Source: Lutibacter sp. (lineage in GTDB: Bacteria > Bacteroidota > Bacteroidia > Flavobacteriales > Flavobacteriaceae). Taken from it: a stretch of 35,739 nt of DNA. Location of the stretch: NCBI GenBank assembly GCA_030694935.1, contig JAUYUA010000013.1, forward strand, positions 1-35,739, written 5' to 3'. A model generated the notes under the pieces. That model saw only the letters and a list, made by a program, of their open reading frames with translations, was not told the origin of the DNA and made no database searches. This document shows, piece after piece, positions 8,533-15,212 of this stretch; position 1 is the first letter of the stretch, and every line of letters starts with the position of its first letter. The position numbers were made by a program, and so were the translations under genes.

Positions 8533-9193
8533 AATCAAAATATTGATTTACAGATTCTATTACATTTTCAACTGTTGGCTCATCGGCCACAAATACATTT
8601 TCAAAATCGTCGATGGCTTCGGAAGCGGTTGTGTTTCCAATACAAAAAGCCACACTTTGGGTGTCGGTATTTTTTGATAAATAACTTTTTACTGATGACG
8701 GACTAAAAAATAAAATGCCATCATACGTGTTTTTTATTTTTACGGGCTTGAAATTGGTGGTGTAAACTTCAATTTCATTCACCTTAATATTATTCTCGGT
8801 TAACATTTCCGGCAGTTCATTGCGTCGCAAGTTTCCACAGAAAAAATGAACCTCATCAATGTCTTTATTCAGTAAGATTTCGTCGGCTAATTCCTCAGCT
8901 GAGTGTGCTATTACTGTTACTTTAACGTTTTTCTCCTCTAAAAATTGCGCCGTTTTATCGCCAACGCAATACACGTTTTCAAATTGTAATTCGCTGGCTG
9001 TAAACTGGTTAAAAATGCCTAAAATAGCATTTTTACTTGTGAAAATGGCGTTTTTGATTGGATTTTGTAGTTTAATGGAAGTATTGAAAGAAATCTCAAT
9101 CAATTCAATTTCATCTACAATAAAATGATGCAGCAGTTCCTTTTGCGATTGGGAAAGCTTTTTGGTGGACAGGATTTTTTTTTTTGTGTTCAT
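8525..9193 (-). CDS. hemD: Uroporphyrinogen-III synthase
   Basis: HemD cyclises hydroxymethylbilane and inverts ring D. The family is poorly conserved, but the 222-residue two-lobed pattern fits, as do the motifs IFTSKNAI and [15 protein letters not shown] (the usual FTSxxAV and FxSPSGV sites) and the late [10 protein letters not shown]. Position between hemC and hemB supports this. The ATG follows the hemC stop directly, with no gap. Codons 3-7 contain a run of eleven A (9175-9185), a possible slippage site right at the start of the gene. Confidence 0.92.
   Translation of the reverse strand: MNTKKKILSTKKLSQSQKELLHHFIVDEIELIEISFNTSIKLQNPIKNAIFTSKNAILGIFNQFTASELQFENVYCVGDKTAQFLEEKNVKVTVIAHSAEELADEILLNKDIDEVHFFCGNLRRNELPEMLTENNIKVNEIEVYTTNFKPVKIKNTYDGILFFSPSSVKSYLSKNTDTQSVAFCIGNTTASEAIDDFENVFVADEPTVENVIESVNQYFDYE
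9175..9185 (-). repeat. Homopolymer A11 near the 5' end of hemD
   Basis: Eleven T on the plus strand are eleven A on the coding strand, inside codons 3-7 (MNTKKKI). Any gain or loss of one base would shift hemD out of frame almost at once. Confidence 0.9.
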
Positions 9194-10114
9194 CTATTTC
9201 TTCATTTCAGCTTTTATGCTTTCCATTAATTTTTTTCCGCCGTTATTTAATACTTCTTCAGCACAAATTTTACCCAAATTTTTCCATTCACTTAATGGAA
9301 CTGTTTTTTCGACTTCCACTTTTTCTGAACCGTCAATGGCAATTAAAATTCCTTTAAAATAGATTTTATCGCCTGTAATTTTTGCATTTCCACCGATTGG
9401 CGCGGTACAACCGCCTTCCAATGTTTTCATAAACTGACGCTCAACAGCAACGGCCATTTCAGTTTCTTTATGGTTTATTTGAACGCAAATATCAAGGATT
9501 TCAGTGTCGGCTTTTAAAGCGGTGACCATGATGGCGCCTTGTGCTGGTGCTGGAATCATCCAATCCAACATCACATGATTTTTTGGAAGCAAGTCGATGC
9601 GTTCCAAGCCGGCAGCGGCAAAAATAGCCCCATTCCAGTTGTTGTCAATCAATTTTTGCAAACGCGTATTTACGTTCCCTCTTAAATCGGTAATGTTATG
9701 TTTCGGATATTTATGCAACCATTGCGCGGTTCGTCGTAAACTTCCAGTGGCAATAGTAGCGCTTTCCTGATTTTTTAAAAAATCTTTATTATTTTTTAGT
9801 ACCAAAACATCGCTGATATTGGCTCTTTCCAAAACGGCAGCCTGAGCGATTTTTTCATGAAAATCGGTTGGAACATCTTTTAAAGAGTGAACTGCAATAT
9901 CAATTTCTCCCCGAAGCATCGCATTATCCAGCGTTTTAGTAAACAACCCAAAACCGCCTATTTGGTGTAATGGCTTGTCCAAAACCTCATCGCCGGTTGA
10001 CGTAATTTCAATAATTTGAGCTTGGTATCCTAAATTTTCAAGTTGTGATTTAACTAAATTTGCTTGCCATAATGCGAGTTGACTTGCTCTTGTCCCTATT
10101 TTAATCATTCTCAT
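9194..10114 (-). CDS. hemC: Hydroxymethylbilane synthase (porphobilinogen deaminase)
   Basis: HemC links four porphobilinogens into hydroxymethylbilane. The product (306 residues) starts MRMIKIGTRASQLALWQA, where GTRxSxLAxxQ is the family signature. It carries HSLKDVP, TGSLRRTAQ and the cofactor-attachment cysteine Cys236 in LEGGCTAPIG. Two ATG codons are possible (10114 and 10108); both overlap the end of hemA (stop at 10101-10103). The hemD ATG follows its stop immediately, so hemA, hemC, hemD and hemB form one tight coupled block. Confidence 0.97.
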   Translation of the reverse strand: MRMIKIGTRASQLALWQANLVKSQLENLGYQAQIIEITSTGDEVLDKPLHQIGGFGLFTKTLDNAMLRGEIDIAVHSLKDVPTDFHEKIAQAAVLERANISDVLVLKNNKDFLKNQESATIATGSLRRTAQWLHKYPKHNITDLRGNVNTRLQKLIDNNWNGAIFAAAGLERIDLLPKNHVMLDWMIPAPAQGAIMVTALKADTEILDICVQINHKETEMAVAVERQFMKTLEGGCTAPIGGNAKITGDKIYFKGILIAIDGSEKVEVEKTVPLSEWKNLGKICAEEVLNNGGKKLMESIKAEMKK

Positions 10115-11366
10115 TTAAAATCAACTCTTTAATATTAAACATTTTACTGATAACGCTTATGCTTAAATCAACCGAAGTTTCTTCGTCTTTTAAATGTTTA
10201 ACAAATTGTGTGGTAATTTTTTGAATCATGCGGTTTGTCAAAAACTCGGCGTGTTCAATATTAAAATCTTTTAACCTTCTTGATTGAAAATCAATTTCAT
10301 CGTGTTGAATTGCCTGAAGTGATTCTTTTAAAGCATTAACGGCAGGCACATATTTACGTTGTTCAATCCAATCGTTAAATTCACCCTTATATTTTTGAAT
10401 AATGGCTTCAGCGGCAGGAATTTCATTTTTACGGGTTTCTATGGCTAGATCCGTAATTTTTGAAAGCTCATCAACATTTACCAAAGTCACGCCTTCAATA
10501 TTTTTTACAGAAATATCAACATTTTCTGGCATTGACAAATCTAAAATCAATATTTGTTTGCCGTTTTTTAAATGGGCTTGGCTTATGGTATGAGTATCCG
10601 CTCCTGTTGAAACAATTAAAATATTGGTATCTTCAATTTCTTTTGTTAAGTCGGCATAATTTTTTACGGTTATTTCAGGGTGTTCCGCTTTAAATTCCAA
10701 AGCTCTTTCGTGAGTTCTGTTAATGAGCGTCACATTTTTGTTTGAAGTATATCCCAATACATTTTTACAGGTATTTTTTCCTATATCACCCAAACCGAAA
10801 ATAAGAATTTTTTGCTCATTATAATTGCGAATATTTTCCATAATATAATGAATGGCAGCGTAAGCTACAGAAGTTGTGCCCGAACTTAATTGCGTATTGT
10901 TCTTAACATCTTTGCTGGCCTGTAAAACCAAATTCATCAATCTTTCTAAATAAGCATTGGTGGTTCCTGCAATTTTAGCTTGCTTAAACGACTCTTTTAA
11001 CTGGCTTACAATTTCGTAATCGCCTAAAATTTGGCTGTCTAAACCAGTACCTGTTTTAAACAAATGACGAACGGCATCTTTATTTTTATAAACATAAGAA
11101 ACTTTGATAAAATCTTCAACAGTTCCATTTGAATATTTGATGATTAAACTAATCAATTCAAAAGGATGTTTGGCAAAACCGGTTATTTCAGTTCTATTGC
11201 AAGTCGATAAAATAAAAATCCCGTCGATTCCTGATTCTTTCGCCTCCTTCAACAATAGTTTTTGATTTTCTTTTGTGATACTGAAAGCGCCTCGCACTTT
11301 TACATCAGCTTTTTTATAACTTAACCCTACACAGTATAATTTTGTAGGCATGTTTTCTAAACTCAT
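10101..11366 (-). CDS. hemA: Glutamyl-tRNA reductase
   Basis: HemA commits charged glutamyl-tRNA to tetrapyrrole synthesis. The nucleophile is Cys56 in LSTCNRTE. The family motifs GLDSQILGDYEIVSQLKES and the NADPH-binding ILIFGLGDIG follow. An open frame extends back to 11420, but that would start upstream of the predicted promoter and add residues not usual for the family. The ATG at 11366 (MSLENMPTKLYCVGLSYKKA), or the one at 11351, is preferred. It is the first gene of the leftward haem series and is divergent from the AraC regulator. The promoter is overlapped by a repeated 14-mer, so regulation at this first step is likely. Confidence 0.95.
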   Translation of the reverse strand: MSLENMPTKLYCVGLSYKKADVKVRGAFSITKENQKLLLKEAKESGIDGIFILSTCNRTEITGFAKHPFELISLIIKYSNGTVEDFIKVSYVYKNKDAVRHLFKTGTGLDSQILGDYEIVSQLKESFKQAKIAGTTNAYLERLMNLVLQASKDVKNNTQLSSGTTSVAYAAIHYIMENIRNYNEQKILIFGLGDIGKNTCKNVLGYTSNKNVTLINRTHERALEFKAEHPEITVKNYADLTKEIEDTNILIVSTGADTHTISQAHLKNGKQILILDLSMPENVDISVKNIEGVTLVNVDELSKITDLAIETRKNEIPAAEAIIQKYKGEFNDWIEQRKYVPAVNALKESLQAIQHDEIDFQSRRLKDFNIEHAEFLTNRMIQKITTQFVKHLKDEETSVDLSISVISKMFNIKELILNEND

Positions 11367-11388
11367 AAAAATAGTGTTATCAATAAGT

Positions 11389-11402
11389 ATCGTCAAAAGT
11401 AC
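11389..11402. promoter_or_regulatory. Operator-like repeat 1 (ATCGTCAAAAGTAC), overlaps hemA -7 box
   Basis: This is the first copy of the 14-mer ATCGnnAAAAGTAC. On the minus strand it contains TACTTTTG, the predicted -7 element of hemA, so a protein bound here would block or position RNA polymerase. Confidence 0.6.
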
Positions 11403-11421
11403 GAAGTTATAGTTGTACAAA
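11394..11421 (-). promoter_or_regulatory. Predicted hemA promoter (TTTG-N16-TACTTTTG)
   Basis: On the minus strand the -7 box TACTTTTG (11394-11401) and an upstream TTTG (11418-11421) are separated by 16 bases, shorter than the usual spacing of about 19. Transcription would begin near 11389 and leave a leader of roughly 20-40 bases before the hemA ATG. Confidence 0.6.
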
Positions 11422-11423
11422 AC

Positions 11424-11437
11424 ATCGATAAAAGTAC
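11424..11437. promoter_or_regulatory. Operator-like repeat 2 (ATCGATAAAAGTAC)
   Basis: Second copy of the 14-mer, 35 bases from the first and just upstream of the hemA -33 region, in the same orientation. Confidence 0.6.
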
Positions 11438-11444
11438 TATTATT

Positions 11445-11459
11445 ATCGACATAAGTTAC
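11445..11459. promoter_or_regulatory. Operator-like repeat 3 (degenerate)
   Basis: ATCGACATAAGTTAC is a diverged copy with one inserted base. It starts 21 bases from copy 2, two helical turns, a spacing often seen for direct half-sites of AraC-family regulators. Confidence 0.45.
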
Positions 11460-11507
11460 CGTACCTAATTTATAATGTTTCTAAATAAGGTAATTTTGAA
11501 TAAAAGT

Positions 11508-11521
11508 ATGATAATTGTCAG
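11508..11521. promoter_or_regulatory. Crp/Fnr-like site, imperfect
   Basis: ATGAT-AATT-GTCAG has both TGAY and RTCA half-sites with a 4-base spacer but unequal ends. It lies between the hemA and araC promoters, about 35 bases upstream of a better site at 11543. Confidence 0.35.
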
Positions 11522-11542
11522 CAAAATATGGCGTCAAAAACT

Positions 11543-11556
11543 ATGACTTTTATCAT
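11543..11556. promoter_or_regulatory. Crp/Fnr-type box before the araC-like gene
   Basis: ATGAC-TTTT-ATCAT. Its centre (11549.5) is 56.5 bases before the last base of the predicted araC -7 box. That places it near -61.5 if transcription begins about five bases after that box, a classical activator position. Confidence 0.5.
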
Positions 11557-11578
11557 CTTTTAATTACTAAGATGTTTT

Positions 11579-11606
11579 TTTGAATGAATTTTTATTCCTA
11601 TTTTTG
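11579..11606 (+). promoter_or_regulatory. Predicted araC-hemH promoter (TTTG-N16-TATTTTTG)
   Basis: The -7 box TATTTTTG (11599-11606) has TTTG 16 bases upstream (11579-11582), the same spacing as in the divergent hemA promoter. The start codon is 35 bases further on. Confidence 0.6.
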
Positions 11607-11640
11607 CCTTAATTTTGAAATTAATTCGTAAAAATATCTT

Positions 11641-12534
11641 ATGAAATCCAATTTAGAGAATTATAAAAATATCGACAAAAGTACTCAGTTTATTTTTAGT
11701 GAAACGGATACATTTAAAGTTTTTAATTTAAATAACCTGTCAGACAACGATGAGTTTTTTAAACTTTCCTTAACTAAAAACTACATTCAAATTTATTTTT
11801 GCTGCAACAACGAGTGTAAAGTTGCCTTTAAATTTGAACATTGCGTCATGCCTTTAACTGAAGGAAATTCAAGTATGGTTTATTTCAAGGATGAGAAAAT
11901 GGATTTGCTTTTTAAGTTGCCGCCAAATTCTGAGATGCTTGCAATTTTAATTTCTATTGAACATTTTCATTCCTTATTTTCCATTAACGGAACTGTTTTA
12001 TTTAACTACAGCAGCTTAAAGGGAGAAAACCCAATTATTGAACCCAAAGAAACGAATTCTTCTATAAAATTAATTTTAAACCAATTAAAGACCAAACAAA
12101 CAAACGATTTGCTCAGGCCAATTTATATCAAAGGAAAAGTATACGAATTATTGAGCTATTATTTCAGTCAGTCCTCAGAAAATGAAACGGAAAATTGTCC
12201 TTACATTTCTAATGAAGAGACTGCCAGCAAAATAAAACAGGCAAAACAGCTGATTATCACAAACATGAACAATCCGCCTTCACTTGCCGATTTGGCAAAA
12301 GAAGTTGGACTTAACATCAAAAAATTAAAAACTGCCTTTAAAGAAATTTATGGCGTTCCGGTTTTTACTTTTTTGCTGAACCATAAAATGGAATTGGCAA
12401 AAACATTGCTGCAGGAACAACAAATGAATGTGAACGAAATAGCCTCTCATCTGGGATATAGCGCTTCCAGCCATTTTATTGCCGCGTTTAAAAGAAAATT
12501 CGGCATTACACCAAAACAATTTTCAAAATCATAA
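11641..12534 (+). CDS. AraC-family transcriptional regulator of the haem cluster
   Basis: The 297-residue protein has an unrecognised N-terminal sensor half and a C-terminal AraC DNA-binding domain (about residues 200-295) with two helix-turn-helix units: SLADLAKEVGLNIKKLKTAFKEI and the typical ending VNEIASHLGYSASSHFIAAFKRKFG. It is divergent from hemA and 13 bases upstream of hemH, so haem synthesis is the obvious target. The sensor half has a cysteine cluster (Cys54, Cys55, Cys59, Cys68 next to His67) and a Cys186-Pro187 dipeptide like haem regulatory motifs. Haem or redox sensing is therefore plausible but inferred. A copy of the 14-mer found at the hemA promoter lies at codons 11-15, possibly for autoregulation. 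Confidence 0.92.
   Translation: MKSNLENYKNIDKSTQFIFSETDTFKVFNLNNLSDNDEFFKLSLTKNYIQIYFCCNNECKVAFKFEHCVMPLTEGNSSMVYFKDEKMDLLFKLPPNSEMLAILISIEHFHSLFSINGTVLFNYSSLKGENPIIEPKETNSSIKLILNQLKTKQTNDLLRPIYIKGKVYELLSYYFSQSSENETENCPYISNEETASKIKQAKQLIITNMNNPPSLADLAKEVGLNIKKLKTAFKEIYGVPVFTFLLNHKMELAKTLLQEQQMNVNEIASHLGYSASSHFIAAFKRKFGITPKQFSKS
11671..11684. promoter_or_regulatory. Operator-like repeat 4 inside the araC-like gene
   Basis: ATCGACAAAAGTAC matches copies 1 and 2 at all twelve fixed positions and lies 30 bases into the regulator gene. A downstream copy could serve autorepression or looping with the hemA-side copies. Confidence 0.5.
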
Positions 12535-12547
12535 TGATACCACAACA

Positions 12548-13567
12548 ATGAAAGGAGCTTTATTAGTAAATTTAGGATCGCCAAACAGCACTTCAACAAA
12601 AGATGTCAGAAATTATTTAGATGAATTTTTAATGGATGAACGGGTCATTGACGTGCCTTATTTACTCCGTGCATTTTTAGTGAAAGGCATTATTTTAAAT
12701 ACCCGTCCAAAAAAATCGGCGGCGGCCTATAAAAAAATATGGTGGGATGAAGGCTCTCCTTTAATTGTGCTTTCGAAAAGATTGCACAAAAAAGTACAGG
12801 AAAACACCAATATTCCTGTTGAATTGGCCATGCGATACGGAAATCCGTCCATGAAAAGCGGCATTCAAAAATTGGCCGAGCAAGGCGTTGATGAAATTTT
12901 ACTTATTCCGCTTTATCCGCAATTCGCCATGGCAACCACAGAAACCATTGAAGTTTTGGCAAAAGAAATTATAAAAAAACACTTTCCAAATATAAAACTG
13001 AACATGGTTCCCGCGTTTTACAACCAACCCGATTATGTTGAAGCCTTAAGCGACAGCATTCAAACTTCTCTTGAAGAATTAAAACCTGAACACCTACTTT
13101 TTTCTTATCACGGCGTTCCGGAAAGGCACATTAAAAAATCGGATGTCACAAAATCGCATTGCACAATCGACGGCAGTTGCTGCAATACGCCATCAGCAGC
13201 CCACGAATTTTGCTACCGACACCAGTGCTATGAAACCACCAAAAATGTTGCCGCAAAATTAAATTTAGAAGAAGGAAGTTACAGCACTTCCTTTCAATCT
13301 CGTTTGGGACGTGACCCTTGGCTGCAGCCTTATACCGATAAAACCATAGACAACTTTGCCACAAATGGCTTAAAAAAATTGGCGGTGGTTACGCCTGCAT
13401 TTGTTTCTGATTGCTTAGAAACATTGGAAGAAATTGGCATGGAAGCAAAACATTCATTTAAAGAAAATGGAGGTGAGGATTTTAATATGATTCCTTGCTT
13501 AAATGATGATGACAAATGGGTAAAAACATTGTCTGATTGGATTAAAGATTGGGCGGAAACAAAATAA
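12548..13567 (+). CDS. hemH: Ferrochelatase
   Basis: HemH inserts ferrous iron into protoporphyrin IX. The ATG at 12548 gives MKGALLVNLGSPNS, the normal ferrochelatase N-terminus; the open frame further upstream only overlaps the AraC gene. The catalytic histidine is in LFSYHGVPERH. The 339-residue product contains the conserved QSRLGRDPWLQPYTD. Unusual is a cysteine-rich stretch, C-x5-CC-x9-C-x4-C, after the catalytic loop. It could hold an internal [2Fe-2S] cluster, as reported for some bacterial ferrochelatases, or be a structural feature of the clade. The gene is co-transcribed with the AraC regulator (13-base gap). Confidence 0.96.
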   Translation: MKGALLVNLGSPNSTSTKDVRNYLDEFLMDERVIDVPYLLRAFLVKGIILNTRPKKSAAAYKKIWWDEGSPLIVLSKRLHKKVQENTNIPVELAMRYGNPSMKSGIQKLAEQGVDEILLIPLYPQFAMATTETIEVLAKEIIKKHFPNIKLNMVPAFYNQPDYVEALSDSIQTSLEELKPEHLLFSYHGVPERHIKKSDVTKSHCTIDGSCCNTPSAAHEFCYRHQCYETTKNVAAKLNLEEGSYSTSFQSRLGRDPWLQPYTDKTIDNFATNGLKKLAVVTPAFVSDCLETLEEIGMEAKHSFKENGGEDFNMIPCLNDDDKWVKTLSDWIKDWAETK

Positions 13568-13624
13568 TCAACCTAAATTCATTTAAATTTAGTAACTTTA
13601 AAATTATTTTTTATCAAAAACGAT

Positions 13625-13861
13625 ATGAATACACTTGATTTAAAACAAGAACTCATCGACAGAATCTCAAGAATTGATGATGTTGATTTTCTCAATGCAA
13701 TTAAAACCATTTTAGATGGTAAGAAAAAGGAGTCTTTTATTAAACTAACGAATGATCAAGAAAAAGAACTGTTAAAAGCAAGTGAAGAAGGCAAAAAAGG
13801 CATCTTTATTCCCCAAACTGAAATGGATAAAAAGGTTGAAGTTTGGCTAACAAGGAAGTAG
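13625..13861 (+). CDS. Probable antitoxin of a ParE/RelE-like module
   Basis: The 78-residue acidic/basic helical protein (MNTLDLKQELIDRISRIDD...) resembles the small addiction-module components that precede RelE/ParE toxins in Bacteroidota. No DNA-binding fold could be recognised by eye. It overlaps or abuts the toxin gene, the usual antitoxin-first order, and starts 57 bases after hemH. The assignment rests mainly on the partner gene. Confidence 0.75.
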   Translation: MNTLDLKQELIDRISRIDDVDFLNAIKTILDGKKKESFIKLTNDQEKELLKASEEGKKGIFIPQTEMDKKVEVWLTRK

Positions 13862-14145
13862 TGTGGACAAGAAATTCGGAAATTCAATTACAAGAAATTT
13901 TGGAATTCTTTGCAGCGAGAAACAAAAGCAGCCGGTATTCCCTGAAGCTTTATAAGAAATTTAAATCTGAACTCAATCGCGTGGCTCAAAATCCAGAAAT
14001 TGGAATTAAAACGAAGCTTGCTTTGATAAAAGGTTTAATTGTAGGTGATTATATTTTATTCTATGAAATATTTGAAGATAAAATTATGGTTTTAAAAGTA
14101 TGGGACTGCAGACAAAATCCCGAAAAACTGGATATTGCCAGATAA
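13861..14145 (+). CDS. RelE/ParE-family toxin
   Basis: The product (about 94 residues from the GTG at 13861, 100 from a TTG at 13843) has the ParE/RelE pattern: an N-terminal VVWTRNSEIQLQEILEFF strand-helix, a central RYSLKLYKKFKSELNRVAQNPEIG helix, then GDYILFYEIFEDKIMVLKVWDCRQNPEKL. Members either cleave ribosome-bound mRNA or poison gyrase; which applies is unclear. The GTG overlaps the antitoxin stop (TAGTG), typical coupling. The alternative TTG start would add a six-residue extension in a 19-base overlap. Confidence 0.85.
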   Translation: MWTRNSEIQLQEILEFFAARNKSSRYSLKLYKKFKSELNRVAQNPEIGIKTKLALIKGLIVGDYILFYEIFEDKIMVLKVWDCRQNPEKLDIAR

Positions 14146-14245
14146 AAATCATTAATGCCTCAATTTGTGAATCTTCAAATCTGTGACTTCTATTAAAAAT
14201 TAGGCAAAAAATTAATAAGTGCTGATAATTAAGTAATTGATATTG

Positions 14246-14290
14246 AAAAACCTGATAGTGCGGAATTTATATTCGCGTTATCAGGTTTTT
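14246..14290 (+). terminator. Intrinsic terminator with REP-like loop
   Basis: AAAAACCTGATA (14246-14257) pairs fully with TATCAGGTTTTT (14279-14290). The 21-base loop, GTGCGGAATTTATATTCGCG plus T, resembles a repeat found again at 16684 and 16796. It would end the toxin-antitoxin transcript and can act on both strands. Confidence 0.75.
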
Positions 14291-14392
14291 CTTTTTATTT
14301 CAACAATAACACAGACGCCAAAACCAATCAAAATATTAAAAGTCCTTTTGATGATTTGTGTTAAAAAAAAGCTATTTTTGATATGCCCTAAA

Positions 14393-14452
14393 GCGAAACA
14401 AACCTTCACAAAGCTACCCAAATTTGGGTGTAAAAACGAAGGTTTGTTTCGC
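14393..14452. repeat. Nested 60-base inverted repeat
   Basis: The outer arms GCGAAACAAACCTTC (14393-14407) and GAAGGTTTGTTTCGC (14438-14452) are perfect complements. An inner perfect palindrome ACCCAAATTTGGGT lies at 14416-14429. No T-run follows, so it is not a simple terminator. A recombination site or cruciform is possible. Confidence 0.75.
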
Positions 14453-14606
14453 ATATAAACAAGTATCAGCAAGCGTAAAAGACGACACGACAACAAGAAA
14501 ACGAACAACAGAAACAAGAAAAGGTAAATTTTGTCAAGTTAAATCAGAAATAGAAACAATATAACAAACGGACAATGATAAAAAATTGATTAAGTAAAAT
14601 AACACA

Positions 14607-15212
14607 ATGGCTAAACGATTAAAAGCAGAGTCTGAGAAAAAGGTAAAAATTATGGTAGGTTCAACCGTTTACGGATTTGAAGATCAGCTATCACAAATTG
14701 TAGCCCAGTTAAATACATTGGGTTATGATGTGCTGAATTCTCATTACGGTAGTATTAAGGCAAACCCAAACTTGTCTAATCTGGATAATTGCTTAAAGGC
14801 AGTAGCTGAATGTGATTTATTTTTGGGCATTATTCGCCCTTATTGTGGCACAGGCAACATTGGAGAAAAGAACATCACATTTGAAGAAATAAAAGAAGCC
14901 ATCCGATTAAAAAAACCTTATTGGTTTTTGGTGCATCGGGATGTTGTTTACACTCGTCTACTTTTAAAGAAAATGAAACTCAAAAGCGGTGATGAAGTGA
15001 TATTTACTGATAATCGACTTTTTGCCAAACTTTCTATTGAAATGTATGAGTATGTTATTAAGAACCATATACCGGTTACACTGCGCAATGGCAACTGGGC
15101 ACAGGAATTTTATCGCTTAGATGAAATGATGGTGTATATCAACGCTCAGTTTACCGACAAAGATTTTATCAATGAAGTAATGAACCCTAAAAATAGCAAC
15201 GATGGAAAATAG
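14607..15212 (+). CDS. DUF4062-domain protein
   Basis: The 201-residue protein starts with a basic tail, then VKIMVGSTVYGFEDQLSQIVAQL (about residues 13-35), LGYDVLNSHYG, and LKAVAECDLFLGIIRPYCG (about residues 63-81), followed by ITFEEIKEAIRLKKPYWFLVH. This is the Rossmann-like DUF4062 fold, thought to be related to TIR/SLOG nucleotide-handling domains. Family members often occur with ATPases or NTPases in conflict systems. The stop overlaps the start of the Schlafen-type gene by 11 bases, so the two are made together. A sensor or nucleotide-modifying role is inference; the catalytic residues are not known to me. Confidence 0.8.
   Translation: MAKRLKAESEKKVKIMVGSTVYGFEDQLSQIVAQLNTLGYDVLNSHYGSIKANPNLSNLDNCLKAVAECDLFLGIIRPYCGTGNIGEKNITFEEIKEAIRLKKPYWFLVHRDVVYTRLLLKKMKLKSGDEVIFTDNRLFAKLSIEMYEYVIKNHIPVTLRNGNWAQEFYRLDEMMVYINAQFTDKDFINEVMNPKNSNDGK

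Larger units (their letters stand above)
14146..14606. other. 461-base intergenic region before the DUF4062 gene
   Basis: No real gene was found; short open frames here are low-complexity. The region holds an intrinsic terminator (14246-14290) whose loop carries a REP-like motif, a long nested palindrome (14393-14452), and a 48-base stretch with no T on the plus strand (14477-14524). It looks like junction sequence of a transferred segment. Confidence 0.6.

Noticed and set aside
11364-11420. Longer hemA start at 11420
   Set aside because: It would start upstream of the predicted hemA promoter and operator, and the extra N-terminal residues are not typical of glutamyl-tRNA reductase.
12479-12547. 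Longer hemH start inside the AraC gene
   Set aside because: The conserved ferrochelatase N-terminus begins at the ATG at 12548; the extension is out-of-frame AraC coding sequence.
14237-14517. Short open frames on both strands between the toxin and the DUF4062 gene
   Set aside because: They span a terminator, a palindrome and a T-free stretch; no family resemblance or sensible composition.
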